Part shown: positions 45,695 through 53,842 of the stretch, piece after piece
Layout of the letters: the number at the start of each line of letters is the position of its first letter
Position numbering within the stretch: position 1 is the stretch's first letter
From: Micromonospora sp. WMMD1102
GTDB taxonomy: Bacteria > Actinomycetota > Actinomycetes > Mycobacteriales > Micromonosporaceae
Assembly: GCF_029626265.1 (NCBI RefSeq)
Contig: NZ_JARUBN010000001.1
Span: forward strand, 2,914,001 to 2,978,000
Reading direction: 5' to 3'
DNA: 64,000 bases
The notes under the pieces: model-generated
The model's database searches: none
What the model was told of the DNA's origin: nothing
What the model saw: only the letters and a program-made list of their open reading frames with translations
Position numbers and translations under genes: made by a program

Positions 45695-46531
45695 ATGGTG
45701 ACTGTCCTGGACCTGGTGGTCGGGTTCGACGAGTTCGCGGCCGGGGGACTGGAGGGTGACCTCGTCGACCGGTGGCATCGCGAGGTCGTCGAACCCGATG
45801 CCGAGATCTTCACGGCCGTCCGTTCGTGGGTCGATCCGGGTGCGGCTCCGGACCGGATTCCGGGTCTGATCGGCCAGCGGGCGAACCTGCGTGCCCGGGC
45901 CGGGCAGGCGAAGGCGGCGGTCCGGAAAGCGGCGACACTGCTGGCCGACCTGCTCGACGGCGAACAGCCGATCCGGGCCGTCGTCATGGTCGGCCTCCGC
46001 CAGGCGAACGGCTGGGTCGCACCGGTACGGGTTGAACCGACGCTCTTCCTCGCGGTGGAGCAGCTTCCCGAGCCACCGTTCGACGTCGTACTGGCTCTGC
46101 ACGAGCTGATCCATCTCGTGCACCAGCGCCGTTCTGCCCGGGACTGGCCGAGCGACCGCCTCGACGCCGACCTGTTCCGGGAAGGGCTGGCGGTGCACGC
46201 CACCGGTCGGCTGATGCCCGAGGTCTCGCGGAGTGGACACCTCTGGTTCCGTTCCGACGCAGGGGTCTGGCTCGACCGCTGTGCCGAGCGGGCGGACGTG
46301 CTGCGGAACCGGGCGCTGCGGGAGCTGGTCCGTACCGACGTGTCGGAGCAGTGGTTCAGCGGTGCCATCGACCGGCCCGGCGAACTGCCCGGACGCTGCG
46401 GTTACTGGCTCGGGTGGCAGCTCCTCGACCAGATCATCGGCGGGGAACCTCTTGAAACAGCACTGGAGTGGCCGCTGTCGACGGCGACGGTCAGTTTGCG
46501 GGCGGCGCTTTCCGGGTCTGGCGGCGGTTGA
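45695..46531 (+). CDS. Predicted zinc metalloprotease (HExxH, DUF2268-like)
   Basis: 278 residues from ATG 45695. The zinc motif is VVLALHELIHLVHQRR, with the helical continuation FREGLAVHATGRLMPE and a late YWLGWQLLDQIIGG. No signal peptide and no membrane segment, so probably cytoplasmic. The framework (HExxH, later Glu, YWLG) fits the DUF2268 putative Zn-dependent proteases. A dispersed hairpin follows its stop. Confidence 0.7.
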   Translation: MVTVLDLVVGFDEFAAGGLEGDLVDRWHREVVEPDAEIFTAVRSWVDPGAAPDRIPGLIGQRANLRARAGQAKAAVRKAATLLADLLDGEQPIRAVVMVGLRQANGWVAPVRVEPTLFLAVEQLPEPPFDVVLALHELIHLVHQRRSARDWPSDRLDADLFREGLAVHATGRLMPEVSRSGHLWFRSDAGVWLDRCAERADVLRNRALRELVRTDVSEQWFSGAIDRPGELPGRCGYWLGWQLLDQIIGGEPLETALEWPLSTATVSLRAALSGSGGG

Positions 46532-46539
46532 GTGCCAGT

Positions 46540-46587
46540 GGTCCACCGGCGGTCGGCCGGAGCGCTACGGTCGACGGCCGGACCACC
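46540..46587. repeat. Dispersed hairpin repeat, copy 2 (terminator-like)
   Basis: ggtccaccggcggtcggccg (46540-46559), loop gagcgcta (46560-46567) and cggtcgacggccggaccacc (46568-46587) form a hairpin with a few mismatches. The loop and inner stem match copy 1 at 37621-37662, 9 kb away. It lies 9 bp after the zinc protease stop. Confidence 0.75.
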
Positions 46588-46725
46588 ACGTCCATCCGCA
46601 GGGAGGGGAGGCGCTCCGGACCGAGGCGCTGTTGCGCAGCCTGTCGAGCTGCCCCGCCTGTGCGCCCGGGTTCGGCGGAGCACCGACCGTCAGCGACCAG
46701 CGGGCCGGTTCGGGTGGCGCGGTGG

Positions 46726-46974
46726 TCAGCGGCGGCGGGGTACCCAGTAGAGGATCTGCCCGGCGAGCAGTGCGGGATGCGTGTCGGGCTGCTCGCGCAG
46801 CGCGCGGGCGAGGTGCGCGCCGAGGTACACCATCAGGCCCACCCGGTCGTGACGGTAGGCGGTCGCCAGCGCCAGCCGGGCCGGCCGGCAGGGCCAGGGG
46901 GCGGCGCACCTGCGGCACCGGTACGACGGGTGTGCCGGGATGTGCTTACGCCAGCGCTCCTGCGGGCCGATCAC
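46726..46974 (-). CDS. Small Cys-motif protein A, copy 2 (unrecognised family)
   Basis: 82 residues from GTG 46974, three bases after the stop of protein B copy 2. YRCRRCAAPWPCRPARLALAT aligns with the copy-1 protein, as do the following helices (LGAHLARALREQPDTHPALLAG) and the WVPR end. CxxC plus a third Cys suggests metal binding. Second gene of the leftward pair opposite XRE-DUF5753/DUF397. Function unknown. Confidence 0.7.
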   Translation of the reverse strand: MIGPQERWRKHIPAHPSYRCRRCAAPWPCRPARLALATAYRHDRVGLMVYLGAHLARALREQPDTHPALLAGQILYWVPRRR

Positions 46975-46977
46975 CTG

Positions 46978-47343
46978 TCACACCCGCGCGCCACGCCGGG
47001 CGCGGTACTCCTGGCCGGGCATCAGTCCGCCCGTCCGGCCGTTCGCCAGGTGTGACCGGGTGGGCGCGTCCCACCAGGGTCGCCGATTGCGCATCCGGTC
47101 CCCGGCCGGCGGCGGGGACGCGTCCGGTGTGTCGGGCGCCGGCACGGCCGAGAGGGTACGGATCTCGGTCCGCTCCACCTCGGTCAGCTCGACGGGAGGC
47201 GGCGGCTGGTAGGGCGTGGGCACCAGCTCCCTCGATTCCGGGCAACGCCACCGCCAGCCGCAGCGGCAGTACCGCCAGAACCGGCGCCAGTCCCGGCGGT
47301 GGTGGGGCCGTGCTGCGGTCAGGTGCCGGAACAGCCTCTTCAT
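46978..47343 (-). CDS. Small Cys/Arg-rich protein B, copy 2 (unrecognised family)
   Basis: 121 residues from ATG 47343 with a perfect GAGGAGG ahead; the longer open frame to 47433 would include the leader hairpin. The core HHRRDWRRFWRYCRCG and WRWRCPESRELVPTPY is shared almost residue for residue with copy 1 (12213-12536); the following ~75 residues diverge. CRC-x6-C suggests metal or nucleic-acid binding. Divergent from the XRE gene at 47576. Confidence 0.72.
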   Translation of the reverse strand: MKRLFRHLTAARPHHRRDWRRFWRYCRCGWRWRCPESRELVPTPYQPPPPVELTEVERTEIRTLSAVPAPDTPDASPPPAGDRMRNRRPWWDAPTRSHLANGRTGGLMPGQEYRARRGARV

Positions 47344-47366
47344 CGCAACCTCCTCGGGAGTTGGAG

Positions 47367-47401
47367 GGGAGCCGGCCTCAGTGGGGGAGAGGCCGACTCC
47401 C
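47367..47401 (-). promoter_or_regulatory. GC hairpin in the leader of protein B copy 2
   Basis: gggagccggcctc (47367-47379) and gaggccgactccc (47389-47401) pair with one G-T wobble or mismatch around a 9-nt loop. It ends 23 bases before the ATG of protein B and is followed by TCCAACTCC and then GAGGAGG, matching the layout of copy 1 (12562-12612), although the stem sequences differ. Confidence 0.6.
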
Positions 47402-47575
47402 GGAACGGTTCCACCCGGGCGCCTGGCGGTCACCGAGCAGTTCCGCTGGGTGACACTCTGCTGTGGACGAGACTAGGCTCGGAAGGCGATCGAGCAGCTC
47501 ACGGCGCAGATCTGGTGAGCCGGCGGCGGCGACTGGCGAACTCATGGTGATCTGGAACAACCCTCTGGAGGTCCG

Positions 47576-48373
47576 ATGGAACACGAGGACGCGTTCGCGT
47601 TCATCCGAGACCAGCTCCGCAGGCAGCGAGCCCTGCGCGGCATGCCGCAGGAGGAGTTCGGCAAGCGGACGAACTATTCGGCCTCGACGATCTCCGCCGT
47701 GGAGACCGGTACCCGACCGGTCGACATGCCGTACGCCACCCGGGCCGACGAGGTCCTGGAGACCGGTGGCCTGTTCGTGTCGCTGCTCAAGGCGGCGCAG
47801 CGGGACACTGAGCCCACCTGGTTCAAGCGCTGGCTGGACGCCGAGCGCACCGCGACCCAGCTCCGGAACTACCACCCGACCCTGATCCCTGGTCTGCTCC
47901 AGACCGAGAACTACGCCCGTGCGGTGCTCCGCCTCGAACCCACCCGGTCTGAGGCGGAGCTGGAGAAGCTGGTCGCGTCCCGGCTCGATCGGCAGGCGAT
48001 CCTGACCCGCGACCAGCCGCCCCTGCTGATCGCAGTCATCGACGAGTCGGCGCTGCGCGTCCGGGACGCCATCATGGCCGAGCAGCTCCGGCACCTGCTG
48101 CGGATGGCCGAGCTGCCCCATGTCCAGTTGCACCTGATTCCGGCTGACGCCGGGCTGCACGTCGGCCTCTCCGGGCAGCTCTCCCTGGCCAGGTCCGCCG
48201 ACGGCAACTGGGTGGGAAACATCGAGAACCAACTCACCGATTTCGTCGTAGACGACGAGGAGGGCATCGCTACGCTGCTTACCCGGTGGGAGGGTGTGCG
48301 CAGCGTAGCCTTGCCAGAGAGCTTGTCGCTCGCCCTGTTGAAGGAAGTGGAGAGCCAGCATGCGCCTCACTGA
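47576..48373 (+). CDS. XRE-family regulator with DUF5753 domain (WhiJ-like), copy 2
   Basis: 265 residues. HTH: DQLRRQRALRGMPQEEFGKRT-type start, then YSASTISAVETGTRPVDM. DUF5753: HPTLIPGLLQTENYARAVL, SRLDRQAILTRDQPPLL, and HVQLHLIPADAGLHVGLSG. The ATG is preceded by GGAGG (ggaggtccg). It overlaps the DUF397 gene by 14 bp. Its paralogue is at 12793-13587. Confidence 0.92.
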   Translation: MEHEDAFAFIRDQLRRQRALRGMPQEEFGKRTNYSASTISAVETGTRPVDMPYATRADEVLETGGLFVSLLKAAQRDTEPTWFKRWLDAERTATQLRNYHPTLIPGLLQTENYARAVLRLEPTRSEAELEKLVASRLDRQAILTRDQPPLLIAVIDESALRVRDAIMAEQLRHLLRMAELPHVQLHLIPADAGLHVGLSGQLSLARSADGNWVGNIENQLTDFVVDDEEGIATLLTRWEGVRSVALPESLSLALLKEVESQHAPH

Positions 48374-48551
48374 CGCCCGGTGGCGGAAGTCGACCCGCAG
48401 CGGCACCAACGGTGGCGGGTGCGTCGAGGTGGCCGACAACCTGCCCGGGGTGGTCGCCGTACGGGACAGCAAGGACCCGGCGGGTCCGGTGCTGGCCTTC
48501 CGGCCGGCGGCGTGGCGTGCCTTCGTCAGCCTCGCCGCCCACCGACGCTAG
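48360..48551 (+). CDS. DUF397 small protein, copy 2
   Basis: 63 residues: WRKSTRSGTNGGGCVEVADNL, PGVVAVRDSKDPAG, FRPAAWRAFV. Translationally coupled to the XRE-DUF5753 gene. The stop is followed 34 bp later by the convergent stop of the WD40-like gene. Confidence 0.92.
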   Translation: MRLTDARWRKSTRSGTNGGGCVEVADNLPGVVAVRDSKDPAGPVLAFRPAAWRAFVSLAAHRR

Positions 48552-48585
48552 GCAGCCTTCCTCCGGCTGGGCACTCTTTCTCCGG

Positions 48586-50046
48586 CTACGCAATATCCCA
48601 CCGGACACGGCGCCGCCGCCGAATCGCGCGTACGACAGCCAGGGTCACGAGGCCGATCACCACGGCGAGGCAGGCTGCCGGGACCGCCGCCACCCAGATG
48701 ATGTCCCGGGCCGGGAACATCGCGGCGGTCGACGACGGCCCGCCGAACCGGTCCGCGGTCAGCAGGTCCTGCGCGACGTCCATCGTGAGCACGTCGTCCG
48801 GCGGGTCGATCAACGTGCGGATCGAGCCGTCCGGGGCCAGGGCGAGCAGGGTGACGTGGCCGGTCTCGTACCAGCCGGTGTCGTTCCACTCCCGGTCCCG
48901 GGTCTTCTGCACGCCGTACTCCGGCTCGTAGCGCAGCACCACCAGGTCACGGCCACCGGCCCAGCCCAACGCCCGCACGGCCGAGCCGGTCACGACGGGG
49001 AAACCCGGGCCGGGCAGCGGGCGGCCGGTCGCGGCGTCGAGTAAGCCGACGCTCCACCGCCGGGCCGCCAACGCCGCCTCGTCGCACTCGTCGAGGCAGC
49101 CGTCCAGGGTGACGGTCGCGATCCGGGTACCGTCCGGGCTGAACGCACCCACCCCGGCCAGGTACGTCCGGTCGCCCAGTTCGGCGGACCAGCGCACCCG
49201 GCCGGAGCGCTCGACCAGGCGTACCGTCTCGCCCTCGGTCACCGCGATCGTCTGCCCGTCCGGGGCGAACGCCGCCCGCGACGCGGTCCGGATCGCCTGC
49301 GCGGGGGTGAAGTCCCGCAGCGGCAGCAGGGTGTCGGTGGCCAGGTCGAGCAGTGCCAGCCGCTCCGGCCGCCGGACCATCCCGGTCCGCTCGTCGACGA
49401 CCTCGTCGGAGCCGGAGACCGCGACCAGCAACGACGAGCCGTCCGGCGCCCAGGCCACCGGCGCGCAGCACTCCAGACCCTGCCCTACGCCGTACTGGGT
49501 GCTCCGGCCGGTCGTGAGGTCGACGATCGTGACGCCGCCGTCCGCCTCGAACCCCGAGCCCTCCAGAAAGGACTGTGCGACCCGGGTGCCGTCCGGAGAG
49601 AGCAGGGCGTTCTCCCCGGCGGCGACCGAGTCCCAGCCGGCGTAGAGCAGCATCCGGTAGTCGCCGTCCCGGCCGACCACGGCCAGCTTGCCCTCGCTGT
49701 CGAAGATGTCGGTGCCGCGCAGGCCGATCGAGTCGCCGCCGAAGAGCACCGACGCCGGTCCGGGCGGATCCATCTGCACCGTCGCCTGCCACATCCACGG
49801 CAGCGACAGCCGCGCCGGCACGGCCGGGCCGCCGTCCCCGACGGTCGACGACGACGGGTACGGCCGGCTCAGCGCCCAGGGCAGCGCCAGCGCCACCAGC
49901 AGCACCAGCACGGCGGCCGTACCGGTGCGGAGCAGCCGGGACCGTCGCCGGGCCCGCCGGCCGCGCCGCCAGACGTCCGGGGTCAGCCGGGCCGGTGGCA
50001 TCGCGTCGCCGACCTCGCCGAGTACCTCGCGTAGCTGGCCCGTCAT
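48586..50046 (-). CDS. Membrane-anchored WD40-like (TolB-type) protein, probable anti-sigma partner
   Basis: 486 residues. A short cytoplasmic N-terminus (MTGQLREVLGEVGDAMPPARL), a membrane helix (GTAAVLVLLVALALPWAL), an extracytoplasmic beta-propeller-like domain with blades such as LLSPDGTRVAQSFLEG, VAWAPDGSSLLVAVSG, AAFAPDGQTIAVTEG and AFSPDGTRIATVTLDG, and a second helix near the end (IWVAAVPAACLAVVIGLVTLAVV). ATG 50046 overlaps the sigma factor's stop. By position it is the regulator or sensor of that ECF factor, although no zf-HC2 is present. Confidence 0.8.
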   Translation of the reverse strand: MTGQLREVLGEVGDAMPPARLTPDVWRRGRRARRRSRLLRTGTAAVLVLLVALALPWALSRPYPSSSTVGDGGPAVPARLSLPWMWQATVQMDPPGPASVLFGGDSIGLRGTDIFDSEGKLAVVGRDGDYRMLLYAGWDSVAAGENALLSPDGTRVAQSFLEGSGFEADGGVTIVDLTTGRSTQYGVGQGLECCAPVAWAPDGSSLLVAVSGSDEVVDERTGMVRRPERLALLDLATDTLLPLRDFTPAQAIRTASRAAFAPDGQTIAVTEGETVRLVERSGRVRWSAELGDRTYLAGVGAFSPDGTRIATVTLDGCLDECDEAALAARRWSVGLLDAATGRPLPGPGFPVVTGSAVRALGWAGGRDLVVLRYEPEYGVQKTRDREWNDTGWYETGHVTLLALAPDGSIRTLIDPPDDVLTMDVAQDLLTADRFGGPSSTAAMFPARDIIWVAAVPAACLAVVIGLVTLAVVRAIRRRRRVRWDIA

Positions 50047-50555
50047 CTCAGCTCCCCTCCACCGACCAACTCGCCCAGCTCCGGGGCAAGAACCCGCAGC
50101 CGGGCGAGGGCGTCCCGGGTCTGGCTCTTCACCGTGTTCACCGAACAGTCGAGTACCTTCGCCGCCTCCGCCTCGGTCAGATCCTCGAAGTACCGCAGTA
50201 CCAGCACGGCGCGCTGCCGGGGCGCGAGCCGGGCCAGCGCCTGGCGGACGACGACCGCCCGGTCGGTCGCGGCGGTGGGGTCGTCGACCGGCGTCTCGGG
50301 CGGGCGGGACCACAGCTCCACGCTGCGCCAGCGCCGCCGCCAGAGCGAGACGTGCTGGGTGTGCATGATCCGCCGTACGTACGGGTCGGGGTCGCCGCCG
50401 GCCACCACCCGCTCCCAGTGTCGGGCGACCCGCTCGAAGGTGATCTGGACCAGGTCCTCGGCGAGGTGCCGGTCGCCGGTCAGCAGGAACGCGATGCGTG
50501 ACCACCTGGCCAACCCGCCGGCCAGGTACGCGTTGAATGCCTCCTCGGCGTCCAT
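50043..50555 (-). CDS. ECF sigma factor, SigE family
   Basis: 170 residues from ATG 50555. Region 2: FNAYLAGGLARWSRIAFLLTGD, AEDLVQITFERVARHWERV, DPDPYVRRIMHTQHVSLWRRR. Region 4: LARLAPRQRAVLVLRYFEDLTEAEAAKVL and SVNTVKSQTRDALARLR. Typical of the short actinobacterial SigE-family ECFs, usually followed by a membrane protein gene as here (4-bp overlap). Confidence 0.93.
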   Translation of the reverse strand: MDAEEAFNAYLAGGLARWSRIAFLLTGDRHLAEDLVQITFERVARHWERVVAGGDPDPYVRRIMHTQHVSLWRRRWRSVELWSRPPETPVDDPTAATDRAVVVRQALARLAPRQRAVLVLRYFEDLTEAEAAKVLDCSVNTVKSQTRDALARLRVLAPELGELVGGGELR

Positions 50556-50697
50556 CTCCACCTTCCCTCCAACCGCCCACACGCCGGCCGGCCCGGATCA
50601 GGGTGGGTACGTCGGGTGATTCGACGCCGATCGGAATTTGATCATGCGACGGTCGGATGGTGTGGAACCGACCGGGGTACCGGCCCGTCTGATTGGC

Positions 50698-51591
50698 ATG
50701 AGAACGTGGCGAGGTGTCCGGATAACCTGTGTCGGCGCGCTGCTTCTGCTGGCTGCGGCCTGTGCCCGCGACGGTGCCGGGTCGACCGGCGACGGACCGG
50801 GCGGAGGATCGGGCGGCGACGCCGGTCCCGCCGACCCGAACGCGGTGGTGCTCCGCGTGGAGGACGTCGGCGGCTTCGTCTCGCCGGCCGCCCGGCTGAC
50901 CCGGGTACCGAGGGTGACGATCTACGCGGACGGGCGGCTGATCACCGAGGGCCCCCAGCTCGCCATCTATCCCGGGCCGGCGCTGCCGAACCTTCAGCAG
51001 CAGCGCCTCACCTCGGAGCAGGTCGACCGGCTGGTCGAGCAGGCCCGTGCCGCCGGTGTCGGCACCGCCACCGATCTCGGCCGGCCACCGGTCGCGGACG
51101 TCCCGTCAACCCGGTTCACCGTGTCGTCCGCCAGCGGCGGAACGGACGTGCTGGAGGTCTACGCGCTCGCCGAGAGCGGGGAGAACGTCTCCGGCCTGAC
51201 CGAGGAGCAGCGGGCCACCCGGGCAGAGCTGCAGAAGCTGGTCAGCACGCTCACCGAGCTTCCGCTGAGCCAGGAGAAGGCCGGCGAGGTGAAGCCCTAC
51301 CAGGCGGAGACGATCGCGGCGGTGGCGATTCCGTGGCGTCCGGGCGACAACGGACCGGACGCCCCGCCGGAGGTCGCCTGGCCCGGTCCTGCCCTGCCCG
51401 GGTCACCGCCATCGTCCGGCTTCGACCAGGGCTGCGTCGAGGTACGCGGAGCCGAGGCGACCGCGCTGCTCGGCGCCGCCGCCAAGGCGAACAGCCGTAC
51501 TCCGTGGACCTCCGGGGGCGAGCGCTGGCAGGTCGCCCTCCGACCGCTGCTGCCGGACGAGAAGAGCTGCGCCGATCTCGCCACCGACTGA
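50698..51591 (+). CDS. Putative lipoprotein
   Basis: 297 residues from ATG 50698. The signal sequence RITCVGALLLLAAAC has a lipobox with Cys22, followed by a Gly/Ser/Asp-rich linker. The mature domain has two cysteines late in the chain and no recognisable family (strings include VVLRVEDVGGFVSP and LTSEQVDRLVEQARAAGVG). Divergent from the sigma factor gene, so it could be part of its regulon. The open frame begins at TTG 50638, but the lipoprotein start is better. Confidence 0.75.
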   Translation: MRTWRGVRITCVGALLLLAAACARDGAGSTGDGPGGGSGGDAGPADPNAVVLRVEDVGGFVSPAARLTRVPRVTIYADGRLITEGPQLAIYPGPALPNLQQQRLTSEQVDRLVEQARAAGVGTATDLGRPPVADVPSTRFTVSSASGGTDVLEVYALAESGENVSGLTEEQRATRAELQKLVSTLTELPLSQEKAGEVKPYQAETIAAVAIPWRPGDNGPDAPPEVAWPGPALPGSPPSSGFDQGCVEVRGAEATALLGAAAKANSRTPWTSGGERWQVALRPLLPDEKSCADLATD

Positions 51592-51682
51592 CGCCACCAC
51601 CGACGGACGCCACCACCGGGTGCGCCGAACCGGACCGGGAGCACCGGACCGGCGCGGCGCACGACCGGTTTGCCGCTGGAGG

Positions 51683-52126
51683 TCAGCAGCCCCAGCGCTC
51701 CTGCACCTTGATCGTGACCGGGACGCTCTGCGTCACCACCCCGTCGGAGGCGGTCAGCTCCGGCTGGTACACCCCGAACGGCAGGGGCGGCAGGGTCATC
51801 GCGATCAGGTTGAGGGCACGGCTACCGTCGCTCGATCCGGGTGGGATCGGCGCGTGCGGCAGGCTGGTGGTCGTGCCGGCGGGCAGGCCCCGCGCCCCGA
51901 CCTCGATCGGGGTCGACCACTCGCCGTCGATGGTGATCCAGAAGTACGTCCACCAGGACTCGTCGGCCGGGATGCAGATGCGCTGCCCGATGTTCGTCAG
52001 CTGCCAGCTCCCGGGCGGTGGCGTGCTGCCCGTCGCCGTGGCCGGCTGGCTGCCGACCAGCACCAGCGCCAGTGCGGTGACCAGCCCGACGGCCAGTCGA
52101 GCGACACCGAAGGTCGATCGTGACAT
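51683..52126 (-). CDS. Small secreted protein of unknown function
   Basis: 147 residues. Signal peptide VARLAVGLVTALALVLVGSQPATA; the mature ~115 residues contain NIGQRICIPADESWWTYFW and end QERWGC, so two cysteines could form a disulfide. Looks like a single immunoglobulin- or carbohydrate-binding-type beta domain, but no family is recognised. Confidence 0.75.
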   Translation of the reverse strand: MSRSTFGVARLAVGLVTALALVLVGSQPATATGSTPPPGSWQLTNIGQRICIPADESWWTYFWITIDGEWSTPIEVGARGLPAGTTTSLPHAPIPPGSSDGSRALNLIAMTLPPLPFGVYQPELTASDGVVTQSVPVTIKVQERWGC

Positions 52127-52331
52127 CAGTTCCTCCCCAGGTTCGTTCGCCGGGCGGCTGACAGCCCGTCCGTCGTCGACCGAACCGCCGCCTGCGAATG
52201 ACGAGCACGCAAATGCCGAGAACGTACCGGTGTGGGCTCAGAGAGATATCAGAAATGGTGCAGTTGACAGCCGGAACCCGGTTCGCCGAAAACGTCTTGT
52301 CGTCCCGCCGGCCCGTGTCTACCGTGGGGCG

Positions 52332-53036
52332 ATGCTTTCGGGACTGCTGGCGGTGACCTTCGACGCGCACGATCCGGCCCGGCTGGCCGGATTCTGGGCC
52401 GGCATGCTCGGCCGGGAGGTCGTCGACGACGGCCCGGCCGTGCTCCTGCCCGGCGACGACACCCAGGTCGGTCTCCGCTTCGCCCCGAGCCGCGCGGCGA
52501 AGGCCGGAGAGGAGCACCTGCACCTGCACCTGACCAGCGACGACCCTGCCGACCAACAGCACCGGGTGGAGACCGCGCTGAAGCTCGGCGCCGCGCACCT
52601 GGACGTCGGGCAGCGCCCCGAGGAGAAGCACGTCGTACTGGCCGATCCGGAGGGCAACGCGTTCTGCGTGATCCCGCCCGGCAACAACTTCCTCGCCGGG
52701 TGCGGCCTGCTCGGCGAGGTCGCCTGCGACGGCAGCCGGGAGGTCGGCCTCTTCTGGAGCGAGGCGCTGGGCTGGCCGCTGGTCTGGGACCAGGACGAGG
52801 AGACCGCGATCCAGTCACCGCACGGCGGCACCAAGGTCGCGTGGGGTGGCCCGCCGGTCGCCCCGAAGGAGGCGAGGAACCGGCAGCGCTTCGACCTCGC
52901 GCCGGCCGCCGGGGAGCAGCAGGCCGAGGTCGAGCGGTTGCTCGCCCTCGGGGCCACCCGGGTCGAGGTCGGTGCGGACGGTGCCGTGATGCTGGCCGAC
53001 CCCGGCGGCAACGAGTTCCGGGTAAGAGGGAGCTGA
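52332..53036 (+). CDS. Two-domain VOC/glyoxalase-family protein
   Basis: 234 residues from ATG 52332. Two betaalphabetabetabeta repeats: domain 1 (LAVTFDAHDPARLAGFWAGML, HLHLHLTSDD, LADPEGNAFCVIPP) and domain 2 (EVGLFWSEALGWPLVWDQDEETA, LADPGGNEFRVRGS). Typical of antibiotic-resistance/dioxygenase-like VOC proteins; the substrate is unknown. An AT-richer promoter region with TTGACA near 52263 precedes it. Confidence 0.9.
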   Translation: MLSGLLAVTFDAHDPARLAGFWAGMLGREVVDDGPAVLLPGDDTQVGLRFAPSRAAKAGEEHLHLHLTSDDPADQQHRVETALKLGAAHLDVGQRPEEKHVVLADPEGNAFCVIPPGNNFLAGCGLLGEVACDGSREVGLFWSEALGWPLVWDQDEETAIQSPHGGTKVAWGGPPVAPKEARNRQRFDLAPAAGEQQAEVERLLALGATRVEVGADGAVMLADPGGNEFRVRGS

Positions 53037-53119
53037 CCGCAGGCGGCGGCCGGGCTGTCCCCGATCCTGTCGTAGCCGAGGGCAATCATGTGTCGCGACG
53101 CCCGACGGAGGGAGAGACG

Positions 53120-53842
53120 ATGATCGGGACCTTGCGGACCGTCGTCCTGGACGCCCGTGACCTGGTCGGCCTGGCCAGGTTCTACCAGGAGCTGGCCGGC
53201 TGGACGCAGATCCATGCCGAGGACGACTGGATCACGATGGCCACCGGGGACGGCTGGCGGGTGGCGGTGCAGCCCGCGCCGGACCACGTGGCACCCCGGT
53301 GGCCGGATCCCGGCCATCCCCAGCAGGCCCATCTCGACCTGCGGGTGCCCGACCTCGAATTGGCCACCGCCCGGGCCCAGGAGTTGGGCGCGACGTTGCT
53401 GCGGCGTAACGAGCGCTGGCACACTCTGGCCGACCCGGCCGGGCACCCGTTCGACCTGTGCCTGAATCCCGACGACCCGCGCACCACCCTGATGGGCGTG
53501 ATGCTGGACTGCCCGGACGCCAAGGCGCTGAGCCTGTTCTACGCGGAACTGCTCGGCAAGCCGGTGACCTACGAGGGCGACGGCATGGCGATGATCGGCG
53601 ACGACGGCGCCCAGCCGCTGCTGTTCCAACAGGTGGCCGACTACTCGCCGCCGCGTTGGCCCGATCCGGCCCACCCGCAGCAGTTCCACCTCGACGTCCG
53701 GGTCGACGACGTGGCGGCAGCCGAGCCGGCCGCGCTCGCGCTCGGTGCCACCCGGCTGCCGGGCGAGGGCGACAACTGGCGGGTGTACGCCGATCCGGCC
53801 GGCAAGCCGTTCTGCTTCGTGTGGGACTTCGACCAGGGGTGA
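53120..53842 (+). CDS. Two-domain VOC/glyoxalase-family protein
   Basis: 240 residues, ATG 53120 after GGAGGGAGAG. Domain 1: VVLDARDLVGLARFYQELAGW, QQAHLDLRVPDLE, LADPAGHPFDLC; domain 2: VMLDCPDAKALSLFYAELLG, QQFHLDVRVDD, YADPAGKPFCF. Repeated HLDLRV/HLDVRV strands and the final Cys-Phe are the conserved VOC positions. It overlaps the following hydrolase gene by 4 bp. Related to, but clearly distinct from, the VOC gene just upstream. Confidence 0.9.
   Translation: MIGTLRTVVLDARDLVGLARFYQELAGWTQIHAEDDWITMATGDGWRVAVQPAPDHVAPRWPDPGHPQQAHLDLRVPDLELATARAQELGATLLRRNERWHTLADPAGHPFDLCLNPDDPRTTLMGVMLDCPDAKALSLFYAELLGKPVTYEGDGMAMIGDDGAQPLLFQQVADYSPPRWPDPAHPQQFHLDVRVDDVAAAEPAALALGATRLPGEGDNWRVYADPAGKPFCFVWDFDQG

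Noticed and set aside
46978..47433. Longer version of protein B copy 2 starting at 47433
   Set aside because: Same reason; ATG 47343 has a perfect GAGGAGG and aligns with copy 1.
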